A stretch of DNA of 64,000 nt, taken from assembly GCA_012931725.1 (NCBI GenBank), contig CM022955.1:17924667-17988666 (forward strand), given 5' to 3'. This stretch comes from Litsea cubeba (taxonomy: Eukaryota; Streptophyta; Magnoliopsida; Laurales; Lauraceae). Made by a program: the position numbers and the translations under genes. Shown piece by piece: positions 9,100 through 21,432 of the stretch (the stretch's first letter is position 1; every line of letters starts with the position of its first letter). The notes beneath the pieces were generated by a model. It had not been told where the DNA came from, ran no database searches, and was given only the letters and a program-made list of their open reading frames with translations.

Positions 9100-12000
9100 C
9101 CACCCAAGGGGCGCCCACCCTACTCAAACTCACCTAGGCGCCCCATGTGTGGCGCCCTCATTAGTCATGGTCACCTAGGCGCCCCATGTGTGGCGCCCAC
9201 CCTCCGAAATCACTAGTTTGACCTAAAATGGACCGGAACCACTCAACGTAGGGACCAAACTCCGAAAATGAATTGACTCCACCTAGGCACCCCATGTGTG
9301 GCGCCCACCCCACTCTTTATTCCATCTAGGCGCCCCATCTGTGGCGCCCATACTCTTCAGCCCACCTAGGCACCACGTGTGTGGCGCCCACCCTATTATT
9401 CCACAAACTTAACTTAGGGCAGCCCGTAACCACTCCAAACAAAGACCCAAACAACTTTCCATCTAGGCACCACCCTTGTGGCGCCCACACTCTCCGGTCC
9501 ACATAGGCACCCTGTGGTGGGCGCCCACACTGTCCAGTCCACCTGGGCACCACCCTTGTGGCGCCCAGTCAATTAAGTGCTAGTGTAGGTCCCCTCAATT
9601 GAACATCTATCCATTCTATTCCGACTTCAGATGGGGCCAAACTTTGAGAATGATCCGAACCATGTAGGCTCCACCCCATGGGCGCCTACCATGAACCAGT
9701 CCACATAGGCGCCAGCCCTGTGGCGCCCACCCTATGCAGTCACCTGGGCACCACCCCATGGGCGCCCAGCCTCTTTTCCAAACCCTAATTTATCCCAAAA
9801 CACTTAAGCCGCCTTGGGATGCGTGAAACCTTCTAGAAACACGAACTAATGAAGCCCTAGCCCTCCTAAACTCATCCCAAACCTCTATTTAAGGATCTCT
9901 TAACCTCATTTACAAGGGAGCTACCCTAAAAGAGAGAAAAGTATAGAGAATAAGCAAAAAGGAGAAAGGTAGCCACCATTAGAGGGAAAGCTTCAGATCT
10001 AGAGAAGAAGAAGGGGAAATAGAGGAGAAGACTTCCATATCTTCAACTAGAGCTATGGTTCTTCGCATAAGCCTCGTTCTAGGAACTTGAAAAGTGTGAT
10101 TCAAACCGGTATTCCTAGATCTTTCTATTCTTCTGCTGCATTTTATCATCATCTTTGTTTAGAAACATGCTTAGGATCATTCATGCATCATAGATCTATA
10201 TTAGTTCTTGATAAAAATGGTATCAGCATCTCATCATATTAATAACATGTTTAGATTCATACTAGTGGTGTAGATCTGCATTGATTTCGTGGTTCTAAGT
10301 GCTTAACAAGGTTAGATCTCGCATTTATAGCATCATCATCCTCATTTAGATCGAGGAGGTCGTGAAAAGCCTATCTCAGAAGGCTGGGCGCCACCCACTG
10401 GGCGCCTACCATCTCTGGTTTGGCTAGGCGCCACCCTCTGGGCGCCTACCCTTCCGAGACAGGGTTTGGGTTTTAGATCTCTACTTGTTACATCATTTTC
10501 TCGTAGATTTGTTAGTTGCATCATTAGTAGTTCGCATTAGGACATCCGCATCAGTTACTAAATATCGAAAATTGTGTTGAAAATCTTAAGACTATTGTGC
10601 ATTCATTGCGAATCTTTGAAAACCCTGACTGAGCAGGGTAGGCACCACAGGTGTGGCGCCTAGGTGGACTGTTCCACCTTTGTGCACAAGTTTCGATCTC
10701 TCGCATTTAGTTCATTTAGAAATCGCATAATAATGATATGTTTGCTTGTTTGATATGTTCTGAACTTCAAATTATTATTTTTATCACACACACCACCATA
10801 TCATCTTAAACATAAAGTCATAAAAAACCCAAAAAAATCATAAAACATAAAACTATTTCTTCTCTTCCTTTACTCTCTAGTAAATTAGAGGAGAAACCAA
10901 AAACAAATTAAAAAATACAAAGAAAACCCAAAAATAGTAGGTAGATAGCCTAGATTATCAAATCTCGTGCCTAAGTAGGATAAACCCTAAAATATCATAG
11001 TTAATTAACTTAAGAACTGCCAAATCATTAAGAACCCTAGAACAAACAATCTAATTAATTTGGACTGAAATTGGACTAAGGAATCACTAAGATTGTTTAG
11101 GGAACTGCTTCTCCTCTCTTGAGCTTAACTTGCTTATTCACTAAAGGTCCCTAATTAAGGATTAAACATAATTAGTTAAGGCTCTAATCTCACATCAATT
11201 AATACAATAAATACCTTTAATCCAAAAGATCTTGAGACCTTAATTAATTCGGATTAAACGAGCTTAATTAAAACCCTAAAACAGATCCATCTGGGCGCCA
11301 CTCCCTGGGTGCCCTGCTGACAAGATCCACCTGGGCACCACTCCCTGGGCGCCCAGCCTATTCATTCCCTAAGAGGCTCTATTTAAAATTTAATTTAATT
11401 AATTAAGACTTTAACCAACCCTAATTAACACACTAAAATACTTTTAACTTGAAAGACCTGAAATCTTAACCAACTTAAACTCGAATCTACCTAAAAGATA
11501 CAAAACTAACAAACCCTAAAAAGATCCACCTGGGCACCACTCCCTGGGCGCCCATACTCTCCAATCCACCAGGGCACCACTCCCCTGGCGCCCTGCCTTC
11601 CAATCCACCTGGGCACCACTCCCCTGGCGCCTAGCCTTCCAATTCATCTGGGCACCACTCCCCTGGCGCCCATCCTATCCCTTTACTAAGAAATTTCTAA
11701 TTGAAACTTCTAATTAAACCAACCCGAATTAGCACACTAAAACACTTTAGGACTTAAGAAACCTAAGACTCTAATCAATTCACCCTCGGATTAACTTAAA
11801 ATCCATCGAACCAAATCAAACCACAAGGCAGTCACCTAGGCACCACCCCCTGGGCGCCTAGCCTATCAATCCACCTGGGCACCACCCTCTGGGCGCCCAG
11901 CCTGTGAGCTCCACCTACCCTACTCGTTTCTTGGAAACCAGTCAATTAAAAAACTAAACCTAATTAAGTTAAATCTAATTCTTTCTCAACTGAATACTAA

Positions 12001-13115
12001 AAGATACTTTTCATCCAAACGCGTTAAACCACAAAACCCAACTTCGAATCAACCTAGAACGTCAAAACCAAGCCGAACCTCAAGACAGCCACCTGGGCAC
12101 CACTCCTTGAGCGCCCAGCCTGTCAATCCACTTAGGCACCACCCCCTTGGCGCCTAATCTGTCAATCCACCTGGGCACCACCCTCTGGGCGCCCAGCCTG
12201 TGAATTCCATCTACCCCGTCCATTCCTTAGGAAACCATTAAACCCAATTAATTGGAACCCGATTCATCCCCAACTGAACACGAATAAACACTTTCCATCA
12301 AATCCTAGACCCTTAAATCAATTCAAACCTGAGATTGACCAAAGAATCACAAAACCCAACCGAACCATAAAACACATCCATCTGGGCACCACACCCTGGG
12401 CGCCCAGTCTACTCCTTTTCATAAAAAGCCCTAAATTCACAACTTAACCTAATTAATTAAAACCTCAAACCAATCCCAATCAACATAACATAATACCTTT
12501 AACCTTAAAACACTTGGAACCTTAATCGATTCGGACTTAATACCCAAAACCCTTTGGAACCAACCAAACCATAAAGATTCCACCTAGGCACCAATCCCTT
12601 GGCGCCTATCCTATCAATCCATCTGGGCGCCACCCCCTGGGTGCCCATCCTGCCAGTTTCACCTAGGCGCCACCCTCTGGGCGCCTAGCCTACATTTCAA
12701 ACCTACCCAACCAATTCAACTAAAAATTAATAATTAAACACCTTACAACTTAAACTAATTAAGACAACAACCTAAATCAATCCCCGGACCCACAGACCAA
12801 TAATTAAATCCTATCCGGCACAACACAAAATCACAGGCAAACCACCTGGGCACCACTCCCTGGGCGCCCATCCTGCCAATTCACCTGGGCGCCACCCCTT
12901 TGGTGCCTATCCTTCCACTTGCACTAAAACACGAATTCTTGGTTTTGTTTCGAAACCCGGACTCGCATCACTTTGACATTAGAACTTCAGAGACATTAAA
13001 ACATTTCTCAGAGTAAAACATAGCCCTTAAAACCCCCGGAATTCCGAAAACAGATCGAAAAGTCTGAAAAACATAAGCTGTCAGGATAGGCTCCACCCCC
13101 TGGGCGCCTACCCTG
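9100..13115. repeat. Dispersed-tandem CACC-(T/G)GG-GGCGCC minisatellite
   Basis: More than thirty copies of a ~26-30 bp module of the form CACCTRGGCACCACYCCCTG followed by GGCGCC, often in groups of two to four with ~20-bp linkers, separated by AT-rich runs. Each module is self-complementary around GGYGCC...GGCGCC and could form a small hairpin. It occupies most of the solo LTR. Confidence 0.85.
9886..9893 (+). promoter_or_regulatory. Possible TATA box of the solo LTR
   Basis: TATTTAAG within ACCTCTATTTAAGGATCTC, followed by a purine-rich leader. It lies about 1.3 kb into the unit, a plausible U3/R position. No experimental or comparative support is available. Confidence 0.35.
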
Positions 13116-13611
13116 TTTTTAATCTTGAATTGTGATTTTCGACTACTTTTTAGAATTCTGATTTAAATTAAAATTAAACATAAGTTTAAAATATAGAAGA
13201 ACACATTAACCAGATCCTTAAAACATCTCTAACCCACTCTCAATCAAAACCACAACTCACAACAAATCGAATCAATTAAGATCTTACTCAACAAACTGCT
13301 TAGGCGCAGGAACTATCAAACTTAGGCTATTTACACCCTAGGATCAAATTGGATTATCTTGTTAGGTAGTTTAGAGCATTAGGCTTCACCCCATCACTCT
13401 TCCTGTTCCGTTAGGGAATTGGGAAAGCTGATGTGGGCGGTCTAGGACCTTAGGTTAGGTTAATCCGATGATCAGTAATAAAGCATTAATTACGTAAATC
13501 CAAGTAAATCCCCTAGTTAGGCCCGTCTAGCCCCATATCAAAAATCCATAAAAACTATAAAATCAACAAAATAAACCCAAAAAGATTTTCCTTTATTTCT
13601 TCCTCCACCTC

Positions 13612-13999
13612 AGGTGCCAAATATTTAATTGAACTTAATGATAAAAGGAAATGAAGAACTGACTTCTAAAATTGAATAAATGAGAATGACGAGATGAGAT
13701 GAGTGATTTCACACACACTTTTTACTTCGGCCCATCGGCCACCCTTAAACAATCACGGCCCATCGGCCACCCTAAAACAAACACTGGCCCATCGGCCACC
13801 TCCAATCAATTACGGCCCATCGGCCTTTCATTTTTATCACTCGTGTATCGCACACGAAAAACACAGAAATCACAAGTCAAAGTCTCATTTGCATCATCAT
13901 TTTGATTTGAAAAGTCAGCCTTTAAACCTTATTTTGCCAAGGGATCTGAAGGGGGTACCCGGGAACGGGGCCAATCCTCTTCTTAAATATTTGGCACCT
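13612..13999. repeat. 17-bp perfect inverted repeats flanking ~354 bp
   Basis: AGGTGCCAAATATTTAA at 13,612-13,628 has its exact complement at 13,983-13,999. Between them are four CGGCCCATCGGCCACC-type copies (13,727-13,830). It may be a small foldback element nested in the solo LTR or an LTR stem structure. No clear target duplication was seen. Confidence 0.7.
13727..13830. repeat. CGGCCCATCGGCC tandem repeat, 4 copies
   Basis: Four copies of GGCCCATCGGCC at ~30-bp spacing. Each is itself a near palindrome (GGCC...GGCC). It is located inside the 17-bp inverted repeat pair. Confidence 0.75.
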
Positions 14000-15373
14000 C
14001 CCCCCATTTATTTTCTTTATTTTACTTACTTTATTTTACTTGGATTTATTATGATTATGCTGTGTGAGGATTAACCTTTATTTGGACTTTAACTCATGAC
14101 CCTAATTTGACCCTATATTAAAAAGACCCAAAGAGACCCAAATTAATGTGATAGGATAACCGTCGTGTGTTGCCGGCAGCACATTAGACGAGAGGAAGAA
14201 CCCACCCACTTATTTTCTCCCTACATTTCTTCGGCTTTCGTCGAAGAACGGTGTTACGGCCGTATCCGTAGCTGGCGATCGTGATCCATTGATTTTGAGG
14301 GTAGTCGGAATCCTCATTTTCGATGTAAAATTTAAATAGCATATATAGATGAATAGAGATTTCCCCACGTAAAATGCAAAATTCCCCTTTTCTTTTTCCT
14401 TTTGGGGGGGGGGTCGAAATTCACATCCGACAAACAGCTCTGTGTTTTGGGTACTCGGACTTGATCAGTTGGGACGTGCAGATGCAATATAGAATCTATG
14501 CCATCTGATGATGGAATAATCGTCCCCTTAGAATTATCCGATTAATCATCAAAATCTAAGATCTTAGTATATGGATGTTCCATATGGATATTGAACTTGT
14601 GGGTCGCTCCCTAGACCAAGAGAATGATATCCGGATGATGATTATGTTAAGGATATGAAGTTCTAAGGTTTAGATTTAATTGGGAAGGTTGATAGTACAT
14701 GTGATAACCTGACTTGATTATGGATGTTACATAGAGGGGCATTCAGGTCATTAAGGTCGAAGACAACTGTCATTTTATGACGAGCTTATTATATTATATA
14801 TTTGTCCTTGGAGTTCAACCATAACTCTTTAGTGGAATGAGTTAAGGTTAAAATGGTCTTAATGTTGCTATGGGTTTAGCATGGACATTTTGGTCATTTT
14901 GGGAGCCAATGGCGAATATGTCTTTTGGTCCCTTCTCTAGTCACTTTCCAAGATTGGCATGGTTTCCTAAAATGTTTAGATGACATTTGGATGAATTATT
15001 TTAGTGGAAAAATAATTTTGAGTTTAAATTCAAATAGGCATTTGATGGCATACATGAATTTAATTCTAGATAAATTGTTTGTGGGCCATGGGTAAGGTTT
15101 CCAATTTTGAGTAGGTCTCTCTACTTGGAAAGTTGGACTCCTCTTTGGATTAGTATTCCTATAAGAAAGTTTCCTTTTTGGATTAGAAACTTAAATTAGT
15201 TAGTGTTGTACAACTGGGATTACTAATTGCTAAAGTTTGTGGGAAGTTCCTTTAGTTTCTTTTTCTAATTGGAGTGTTTCTAAAAGGAAATAAATCTTTA
15301 GATTATACTTTCCTTTTAGGACATCTATGAGAATTAGAAGAGATAAACTTTTAGGAAACGTTTCTAAAGTTTC

Positions 15374-15381
15374 TATAAAAA
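15374..15381 (+). promoter_or_regulatory. Copia 5' LTR TATA box
   Basis: TATAAAAA in TTTCTATAAAAAGGAGAG, conserved at 22,948-22,955 in the 3' LTR. It is the likely Pol II promoter of the retrotransposon transcript. Confidence 0.6.
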
Positions 15382-15874
15382 GGAGAGTGTGCAACCCCTT
15401 GGACGTCCAACATAGAGCATCATAGGAGTCCCACACGTCCAGCCCTTTGGGAGTTTTCTTCTTCATTGAAGAAACTTTAAGGCCTGAGATTTTTCCTTAG
15501 AAAAATAGTTCTCAATTCCTAGATTAAGATCCCACCATCTTAGCCAATCAGATTTGGAAGTGAGATAGAGAAGAAGATCAAAAGCAATACTACTGCAGAA
15601 AATTCCAGCAATTTGTTTGCTAATTGCAAGTCTGAGTTCGGCCCTTTGGATCTATTTTTTCAGAGATTTGAAGTCTACAAATCTTCAAGGTAATAGTCTT
15701 CTTCATTCTCCTTTAATTATACACTTGTTGGTCATGAATTCATGGAGTTATTAAGCGATCACTATGGCTGATTTATGCTGCCCAAATCAGATTTTTAAAA
15801 ATCTGTCATGTTACAAATTAGCCATGAATGTCTTCCACTAGTGATGTTCAGATCTGAATCGCAGTTTCTTTCAG

Positions 15875-15888
15875 TGGTATCAGAGCCA
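15875..15888 (+). other. Copia primer binding site
   Basis: TGGTATCAGAGCCA lies two bases after the 5' LTR end. This is the usual plant copia site complementary to the 3' end of initiator tRNA-Met, where minus-strand cDNA synthesis is primed. Confidence 0.93.
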
Positions 15889-17010
15889 CTCCATGTGAAA
15901 TCATGATCCCATGATGTGTATAATTAATCCTAGATTGATTATGGGCATGGTGGCACCCTACTAAAGTTATGTTGTGATGCATGTTATGTGCAAGTTTCAT
16001 TAACATTGCTGGAATTTATTTTCCAGATTTGTTTAATGATGCACATAGTGTTTTTGCATGCACTAACCTCTTTGTTTGCAGCCGTATATTATATCCTTGA
16101 TGGTTCGCATGATTGTTATGTGGATTTGGATGTTTTTTTTCAATAGTTGGAAAGTGTACGATTGTGCGTTTAGCAATCATAGGAAGTTGTAATTCTTTCT
16201 TTACTTTTATTCCAACTAGTCTTGATGTAAGCTTTCTTGAAAAGCATAGGTATCTCCAATGTAATTTGGGGTTTTGTTTTTTATGGGTTTGCTTGTATAA
16301 ATTTAATTTATTGGAACAAGCAAGAAGAAGAAAGTTTCAAGCAAGAAAGGTTGCATGTAACCGGATTCCTTGGTGGTGGAGGAGACAAGACCTCTTGGTG
16401 AAAGATGAGATCTATTCTTGATGTCCTAGTTCGATAAGGATTAGAAGTCCGAAGAGCAGGGAGCCATCAAGGATTGCATACTTTTATTTGCTCTTATATA
16501 TGGAATGCATGGATGAATGCTTTATATAATTGCTATAATTGTCACCTAGAAACATGGCCACCATTAGGTTTTAAAATTGGCATCTTTTTATATTAAATTG
16601 TTTTTTAGTTTGGCAAATTGTTTTAAACGGAACTTAGACCAGCACCTTCTATTTTGTCTAAGGTTTAAAATTGGATAGGGTTTAGTTTATCTTGGTACCC
16701 TTGGTTTCCAAAGAAGGCTAAACTAAAATCTAATTAGATGCTACCTATGGGCTTCCATAACCCAAGTTAGGTCTTTGATTCTTTGAAGGGATTTGCTCAA
16801 ATGTTTTAAAGCAAAGGTTATTTAATTTTAAGATGACTTAATTCATTGAGTCATAAATTTAATTAACCAAGTTTGCTAGATTTAAAAGAGCTTTTGAGTA
16901 AACAATGTAAAGGTCAAAAAGTATAAACCCTAGTGATAAGTAATCAAGTGGGAGAGGGGTTTTTGGAAAGACCCCACGGCCTTCCAATTTCGGTTCATGT
17001 TATCTCATTA

Positions 17011-17235
17011 AGGTGTTAGTAGGAGCGGCCACCCCTTCGGTGGAGTTCTTTACTAAAGACCGCTTTGATGGGTTAATGGGTGAACTAATGTGAATATTCG
17101 TAATGAGGTGTTGGTAGGAGCGGCCATCCCTTCGGTGGAGTTCTTTACTAAAGATCACTTCTATAGAATGTCAATGAAGTGTTGGTGGGAGCGGCCATCC
17201 CTTCGGTGGAGCTCTTTACTAAAAGTCACTTCTAG
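17011..17235 (+). repeat. Leader repeats upstream of gag, 3 copies
   Basis: GAGCGGCCATCCCTTCGGTG followed by GAGTTCTTTACTAAAG occurs three times, starting near 17,011, 17,106 and 17,180, with a diverged GGCCATCCCTTCG at 17,464. It forms part of the ~1.7-kb untranslated leader between the primer site and gag. Confidence 0.8.
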
Positions 17236-17638
17236 AATGGATAAAAGTCTCTTCCCTTCGGAGGACTTAATCATAGACATTCTGGGAAATTTCATAAGAG
17301 ATGGTTATACACTTGACACAAGACGGTAATGACCTCTCCTTAGGAGTTAAGGGTTATTTGTCATATGAGGCCAAACCAATCAGTGATTGGACTACCACTA
17401 GATATGTGTGTCCAGATAGTGATAATCCAAATAAGTATGCCTTAATTCAACGTGACTGTAGGCTCGGCCATCCCTTCGATGGAGGGTCTATGAGGAGGTT
17501 GAAACACTGATACATTATGATTGGGGTTGAATAATGTAAAAAGTTTTGTGCTCTGTTTTTCCATTTATAACAAGAACCATATGCATATTACATATATACT
17601 GCATGTCTAATTATAAACCGTTTCATATCCAGAGAGAG

Positions 17639-18979
17639 ATGGGTAAAGATTCTTTTAGTCCGCTGATGTGCATTCTTCGTGAGAATAAACTGACTGGACC
17701 TAACTACGTAGATTGGAAGAGAAATCTTGACATAGTACTCACTGCTGAGGAGTACAAATATGTCTTGCTGGAAACCTGTCTTGATATTGATGCTAATTCT
17801 ACTAATGACCAGTTAGAGGCTGAGAGGAAATGGAAGAAAGCGAATAGCATGGCTAAATGCTACATGCTCGCTTCCACGTCCAACGTGTTGCAAACACAGC
17901 ACGAGCAAATGGACACAGCCTATGAAATCATGATGTCCTTGTCTGAGATGTTCGCAGACAAAAGCAGGCCAGCTAGGCAAGCTGCTATGAGGACTATCAT
18001 GAATACTAGGATGGCTGAGGGAACACCTGTCAGAGAGCATATGCTCAAGCTGATGGATTGTTTCAATGTAGCTGAGATTCTAGGGGCTGAGATTGATGCA
18101 GAGAGTCAAACTGACATGATTCTCGAAACTCTGCCGGACTCTTTCAATCAGTTCAAGCTCAATTTCAATATGAGCAAGATGGACATGACTCTACCTGAGT
18201 TAATGAAAGAACTCCAGGCGGCAGAGGCCATCATGAAGCCCAAAGCCCAAGCTCATTTTTTCCAGTCTTCCTCTAAACTAAACCCGAAAGGGAAGAAGTT
18301 CAAGAAGAAGCAGAATAAGGGAAAAGGGCAGAAAAAGGACAATACTGGCAAAAAGAAGGACAAGGGTACAGATGGAAAGCCCAAAGGGAAATGCTTCAAG
18401 TGTGGCCTCAAAGGTCATTGGAAGAAAGATTGTCCCAAGTTCCTGGCCTCAGTTAAGAAAGGTACATCCTTTTCATACTACATTGAAACTTGTCTAGTGG
18501 TTTATTCTACTGACTCATGGATAGTAGACTCAGGAGCCACTAATCATATCTGCAATTCATTGCAGGGGTTTCAGATAATGCAGAGGATTGAGAAAGGAGA
18601 GTTTGCCTTTAGAGTCGGAACTGGAGCTAAAGTCTGGGCAGTTGCAGTAGGAGTTGTTACCTTACAATTTCCATATGATAGGATATTAGTTTTAAATAAT
18701 GTTTTATATGTTCCGGACATGAGGAAGAATTTAATTTCAGTTTCCAGACTAATTGAATTTAATTATTCAGTTTCTTTCCATTCTGGTGTTGATATCAGTA
18801 GAGATGGAAATATTATATGTTCCGGTAGAATACATGACAACTTATTTTATATATATCCTATTGCTCCCACACTGCATAATGTACAACAAGAAAAATCGAC
18901 TTCCCTTAAGAGGAAGGTATCTTCAATCAATGATACATATCTTTGGCACTTACGTTTGGGTCACATTAACCTAAAATGA
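17639..18979 (+). CDS. Copia Gag, protease and start of integrase (ends at in-frame TGA)
   Basis: The start at 17,639 (MGKDSFSPL) is chosen because copia Gag similarity begins there; an in-frame ATG at 17,603 is an alternative. Order: Gag core with KLTGPNYVDWKRNL near the N terminus; a lysine-rich linker; CCHC zinc knuckle CFKCGLKGHWKKDC (about 18,392-18,433) for RNA binding; aspartic protease active site DSGATNHIC (about 18,527); then the HLRLGH part of the integrase zinc-binding HHCC domain. A TGA at 18,977 interrupts the frame in the middle of that domain; the same frame continues after it. Normally the whole polyprotein is one chain processed by its own protease. Confidence 0.9.
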   Translation: MGKDSFSPLMCILRENKLTGPNYVDWKRNLDIVLTAEEYKYVLLETCLDIDANSTNDQLEAERKWKKANSMAKCYMLASTSNVLQTQHEQMDTAYEIMMSLSEMFADKSRPARQAAMRTIMNTRMAEGTPVREHMLKLMDCFNVAEILGAEIDAESQTDMILETLPDSFNQFKLNFNMSKMDMTLPELMKELQAAEAIMKPKAQAHFFQSSSKLNPKGKKFKKKQNKGKGQKKDNTGKKKDKGTDGKPKGKCFKCGLKGHWKKDCPKFLASVKKGTSFSYYIETCLVVYSTDSWIVDSGATNHICNSLQGFQIMQRIEKGEFAFRVGTGAKVWAVAVGVVTLQFPYDRILVLNNVLYVPDMRKNLISVSRLIEFNYSVSFHSGVDISRDGNIICSGRIHDNLFYIYPIAPTLHNVQQEKSTSLKRKVSSINDTYLWHLRLGHINLK

Positions 18980-21418
18980 ATTCAGAGGTTGGTAGAAGAT
19001 GGGCCTTTGAGCTCATTAGATTTCGAACCTTTTCCTCAGTGTGAATCTTGTCTCAAGGGAAAGATGACCAAAAGGTCATTCTCTGGAAAAGGATTAAGGT
19101 CAAAGGAGTTGTTAGAATTGATTCACACTTATGTGTGTGGTCCTATGAACAAACCGGCTCAAGGAGGGTATGAGTATTACATCACCTTCACCGATGATTA
19201 CTCTAGGTATGGATATGTATACTTAATGCGACGCAAGTCTGAGGCGTTTGATAAGTTCAAGCAATTCAAGGCTGAGGCGGAGCTACAACTAGGGAAACAT
19301 ATCAAAGCCCTTCGATCTGATCGAGGTGGCGAGTACCTCCTGGGTGAGTTCAAGGAGTACCTCACACAACATGGGATTGTGTCTCAGTTGTCTGCACCGG
19401 GTACACCCCAGCAAAATGGTGTAGCTGAGAGAAGAAACCGTACCCTTCTTGCTATGGTAAGGTCCATGATGAGTCATGCAACCCTACCTATATCTTTTTG
19501 GGGATATGCCCTAGAAGCAGCAGCATACATTTTAAATCTGGTACCTTCAAAATCAGTACCTAGGACACTGCAAGAAATGTGGACAGGTCGAGAACCTAGT
19601 TTAAGACATATCCACATTTGGGGTTGTCCAGCCTATGTACTGAATGATAAAGCTACCAAGCTGGAACCCAGATCGGAAATGTGCTACTTCATTGGGTATC
19701 CTAAGGGAACGAGAGGTGGCATCTTTTATCATTCAAAGGAGCAAAAAGTGCTTATCAGCACTCATTCTAGGTACTTGGAGGATGATTGTATGATGCACCA
19801 AGAGCTTAGTTGTAAAGAAACCCTTAAGGAGATTCTTCCGGGATCTCCTATAACATCTGTACCAGATCCTGAGACAGTAGATGAACAAGATATTCCTTTT
19901 AACACTCCGGAGCCTCGTCGTAGTGGGAGAATTTCTAGACAGCCAGAAAGATATCTAGGAGTGTCTTTTAAGACGGACTCTGGAGATCTGGTTGAGGATC
20001 CTACTAGTTATGATGAAGCAGTAACGGATATAGATGCTGACATGTGGCAGCAAGCGATGAAATCTGAAATGGATTCTTTGTATTCCAATCAAGTCTGGGA
20101 ACTTGTAGATGCACCTGAAGGGATTAAACCCATAGGGTGCAAGTGGATCTACAAGAGGAAGAGAGGAGTGGATGGGAAGGTGGAAACCTTCAAAGCAAGA
20201 CTGGTGGCGAAAGGATATACTCAGAAAGAGGGTATCGATTATAAGGAAACCTTTTCACCGGTGGCTATGCTTAAGTCCATAAGGATTCTCTTGGCCATCG
20301 CATGTCATTATGACTACGAGATATGGCAAATGGATGTCAAGACAACTTTTCTTAATGGAAGTCTTGACGAATGCATCTATATGATGCAACCAGAGGGTTT
20401 CATTGCTAATGGCCAAGATAACATGGTTTGTAAACCTAAGAAGTCCATTTATGGACTCAAGCAAGCATCTAGAGCATGGAACATCAAGTTTAATCAGGCA
20501 GTCAAATCTTTTGGCTTTGATCAAAACATTGATGAACCATGTGTGTATAAGAAAGGAAGTGGAAAAGCAGTTGCATTTTTGGTTCTGTATATAGATGACA
20601 TATTACTCATAGGAAATGATGTAGGTTTATTGTCATCCACAAAGGTTTGGTTATCCTCTCAATTTCAGATGAAGGATTTGGGTGAGGCCAGCTATATCTT
20701 AGGGATCAAGCTTTTGCAAGATCGCAAGAATAAGATGTTAGCCTTATCCCAATCTTCATATATTGAGAAGATATTGGTCAAGTTTAACATTCATGACTCC
20801 AAGAAGGGCCTCCTACCTTCTAGACATGGAGTACCGCTGTCTCAAGATCAATGTCCAAAGACATCTGAAGAGATAGAGAGCATGAAGAGAGTTCCATATG
20901 CATCCGCTGTTGGAAGCCTCATGTATGCTATGTTATGTACTAGACCAGATATTTGCTTTGCCGTTGGCATGGTTAGCAGCTATCAGTCAAACCCTGGACC
21001 TATGCATTGGACAGCTATTAAGCATATATTCAAGTATCTTCGGAGAACGAAAGATTATATGCTAACCTTTCAAGCAGAGTATGTGGCGGCATCAGAAGCT
21101 GCGAAGGAAGCAGTATGGCTCAGAAAATTCCTATTGGAATTGGGAGTTGTTTCTGCAGTGCAAAAACCGATTGTCATGTACTGCGATAACACTGGTGCTG
21201 TAGCACAATGCAAAGAGCCCAGGAATCACAAGAAAGGCAAGCACATTCAGAGAAAGTACCACTTGATCTGGGAATTCATTCAGGATGGAGAAATAGTGGT
21301 GAAGCATATTGCTTCAGCAAATAACTTAGCTGACCCATTCACAAAGACTCTTACTGAGAAAGTCTTTACTTCTCATGTTGACTCTATGGGTGTTAGGTTA
21401 GGTAGTAGTGATCTTTAG
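18980..21418 (+). pseudogene. Copia integrase, reverse transcriptase and damaged RNase H
   Basis: This continues the upstream frame after the TGA. It holds the second half of the integrase zinc domain (CESCLKGK), the DDE core (FTDDYSR near 19,190, SDRGGEY near 19,317, NGVAERRNR near 19,429), then RT with KARLVAKGYTQ and the catalytic YIDDILLIG (about 20,590-20,616). RNase H shows its C-terminal half (AEYVAASEAAKEAVWL, CDNTGAV, HIASANNLADPFTK) but the first half is missing: YMLTF joins directly to QAEYVA near 21,070, deleting roughly 60 codons including the first catalytic aspartate. Together with the TGA this makes the copy non-autonomous, although RT and integrase domains look otherwise intact. 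Confidence 0.92.
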
Positions 21419-21420
21419 TG

Positions 21421-21432
21421 CAAGTGGGAGTT
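21421..21432 (+). other. Copia polypurine tract
   Basis: CAAGTGGGAG followed by TT lies directly before the 3' LTR. It is the standard copia plus-strand priming site. Confidence 0.8.

Larger units (their letters stand above)
8570..14432. mobile_element. Nested 5,863-bp TG...CA unit: probable giant solo LTR
   Basis: It starts TGTAGACACC and ends ATCCGACA, and is flanked on both sides by AACAG (8,565-8,569 and 14,433-14,437), which occurs once at the matching position of the intact 3' LTR. It therefore inserted into the copia LTR as an LTR-type element. It contains no gag or pol motif, no second copy of its own ends and no primer site, so a solo LTR left by LTR-LTR recombination fits best. A coding-free LARD whose LTRs I failed to see is the alternative. 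The contents are tandem GGCGCC repeats, an inverted-repeat segment and AT-rich spacers. Confidence 0.85.
8041..15873 (+). repeat. Copia 5' LTR, split by the nested insertion
   Basis: The LTR portions are 8,041-8,569 and 14,438-15,873, starting TGTTGGGATTGG and ending TTTCTTTCA. The second part carries the LTR promoter. Relative to the 3' LTR it lacks 7 bp and 44 bp; the 44-bp gap lies between two CCATGG copies, which suggests deletion by short-repeat slippage. Confidence 0.93.

Noticed and set aside
9100..13115. CRISPR-like array
   Set aside because: Repeats are imperfect, spacers are irregular and themselves repetitive, and the context is a plant LTR.
15230..15466. 78-residue minus-strand frame, also at 22,804-23,040
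   Set aside because: It is identical in both because it lies in the two copia LTRs, antisense around the promoter; no coding features.
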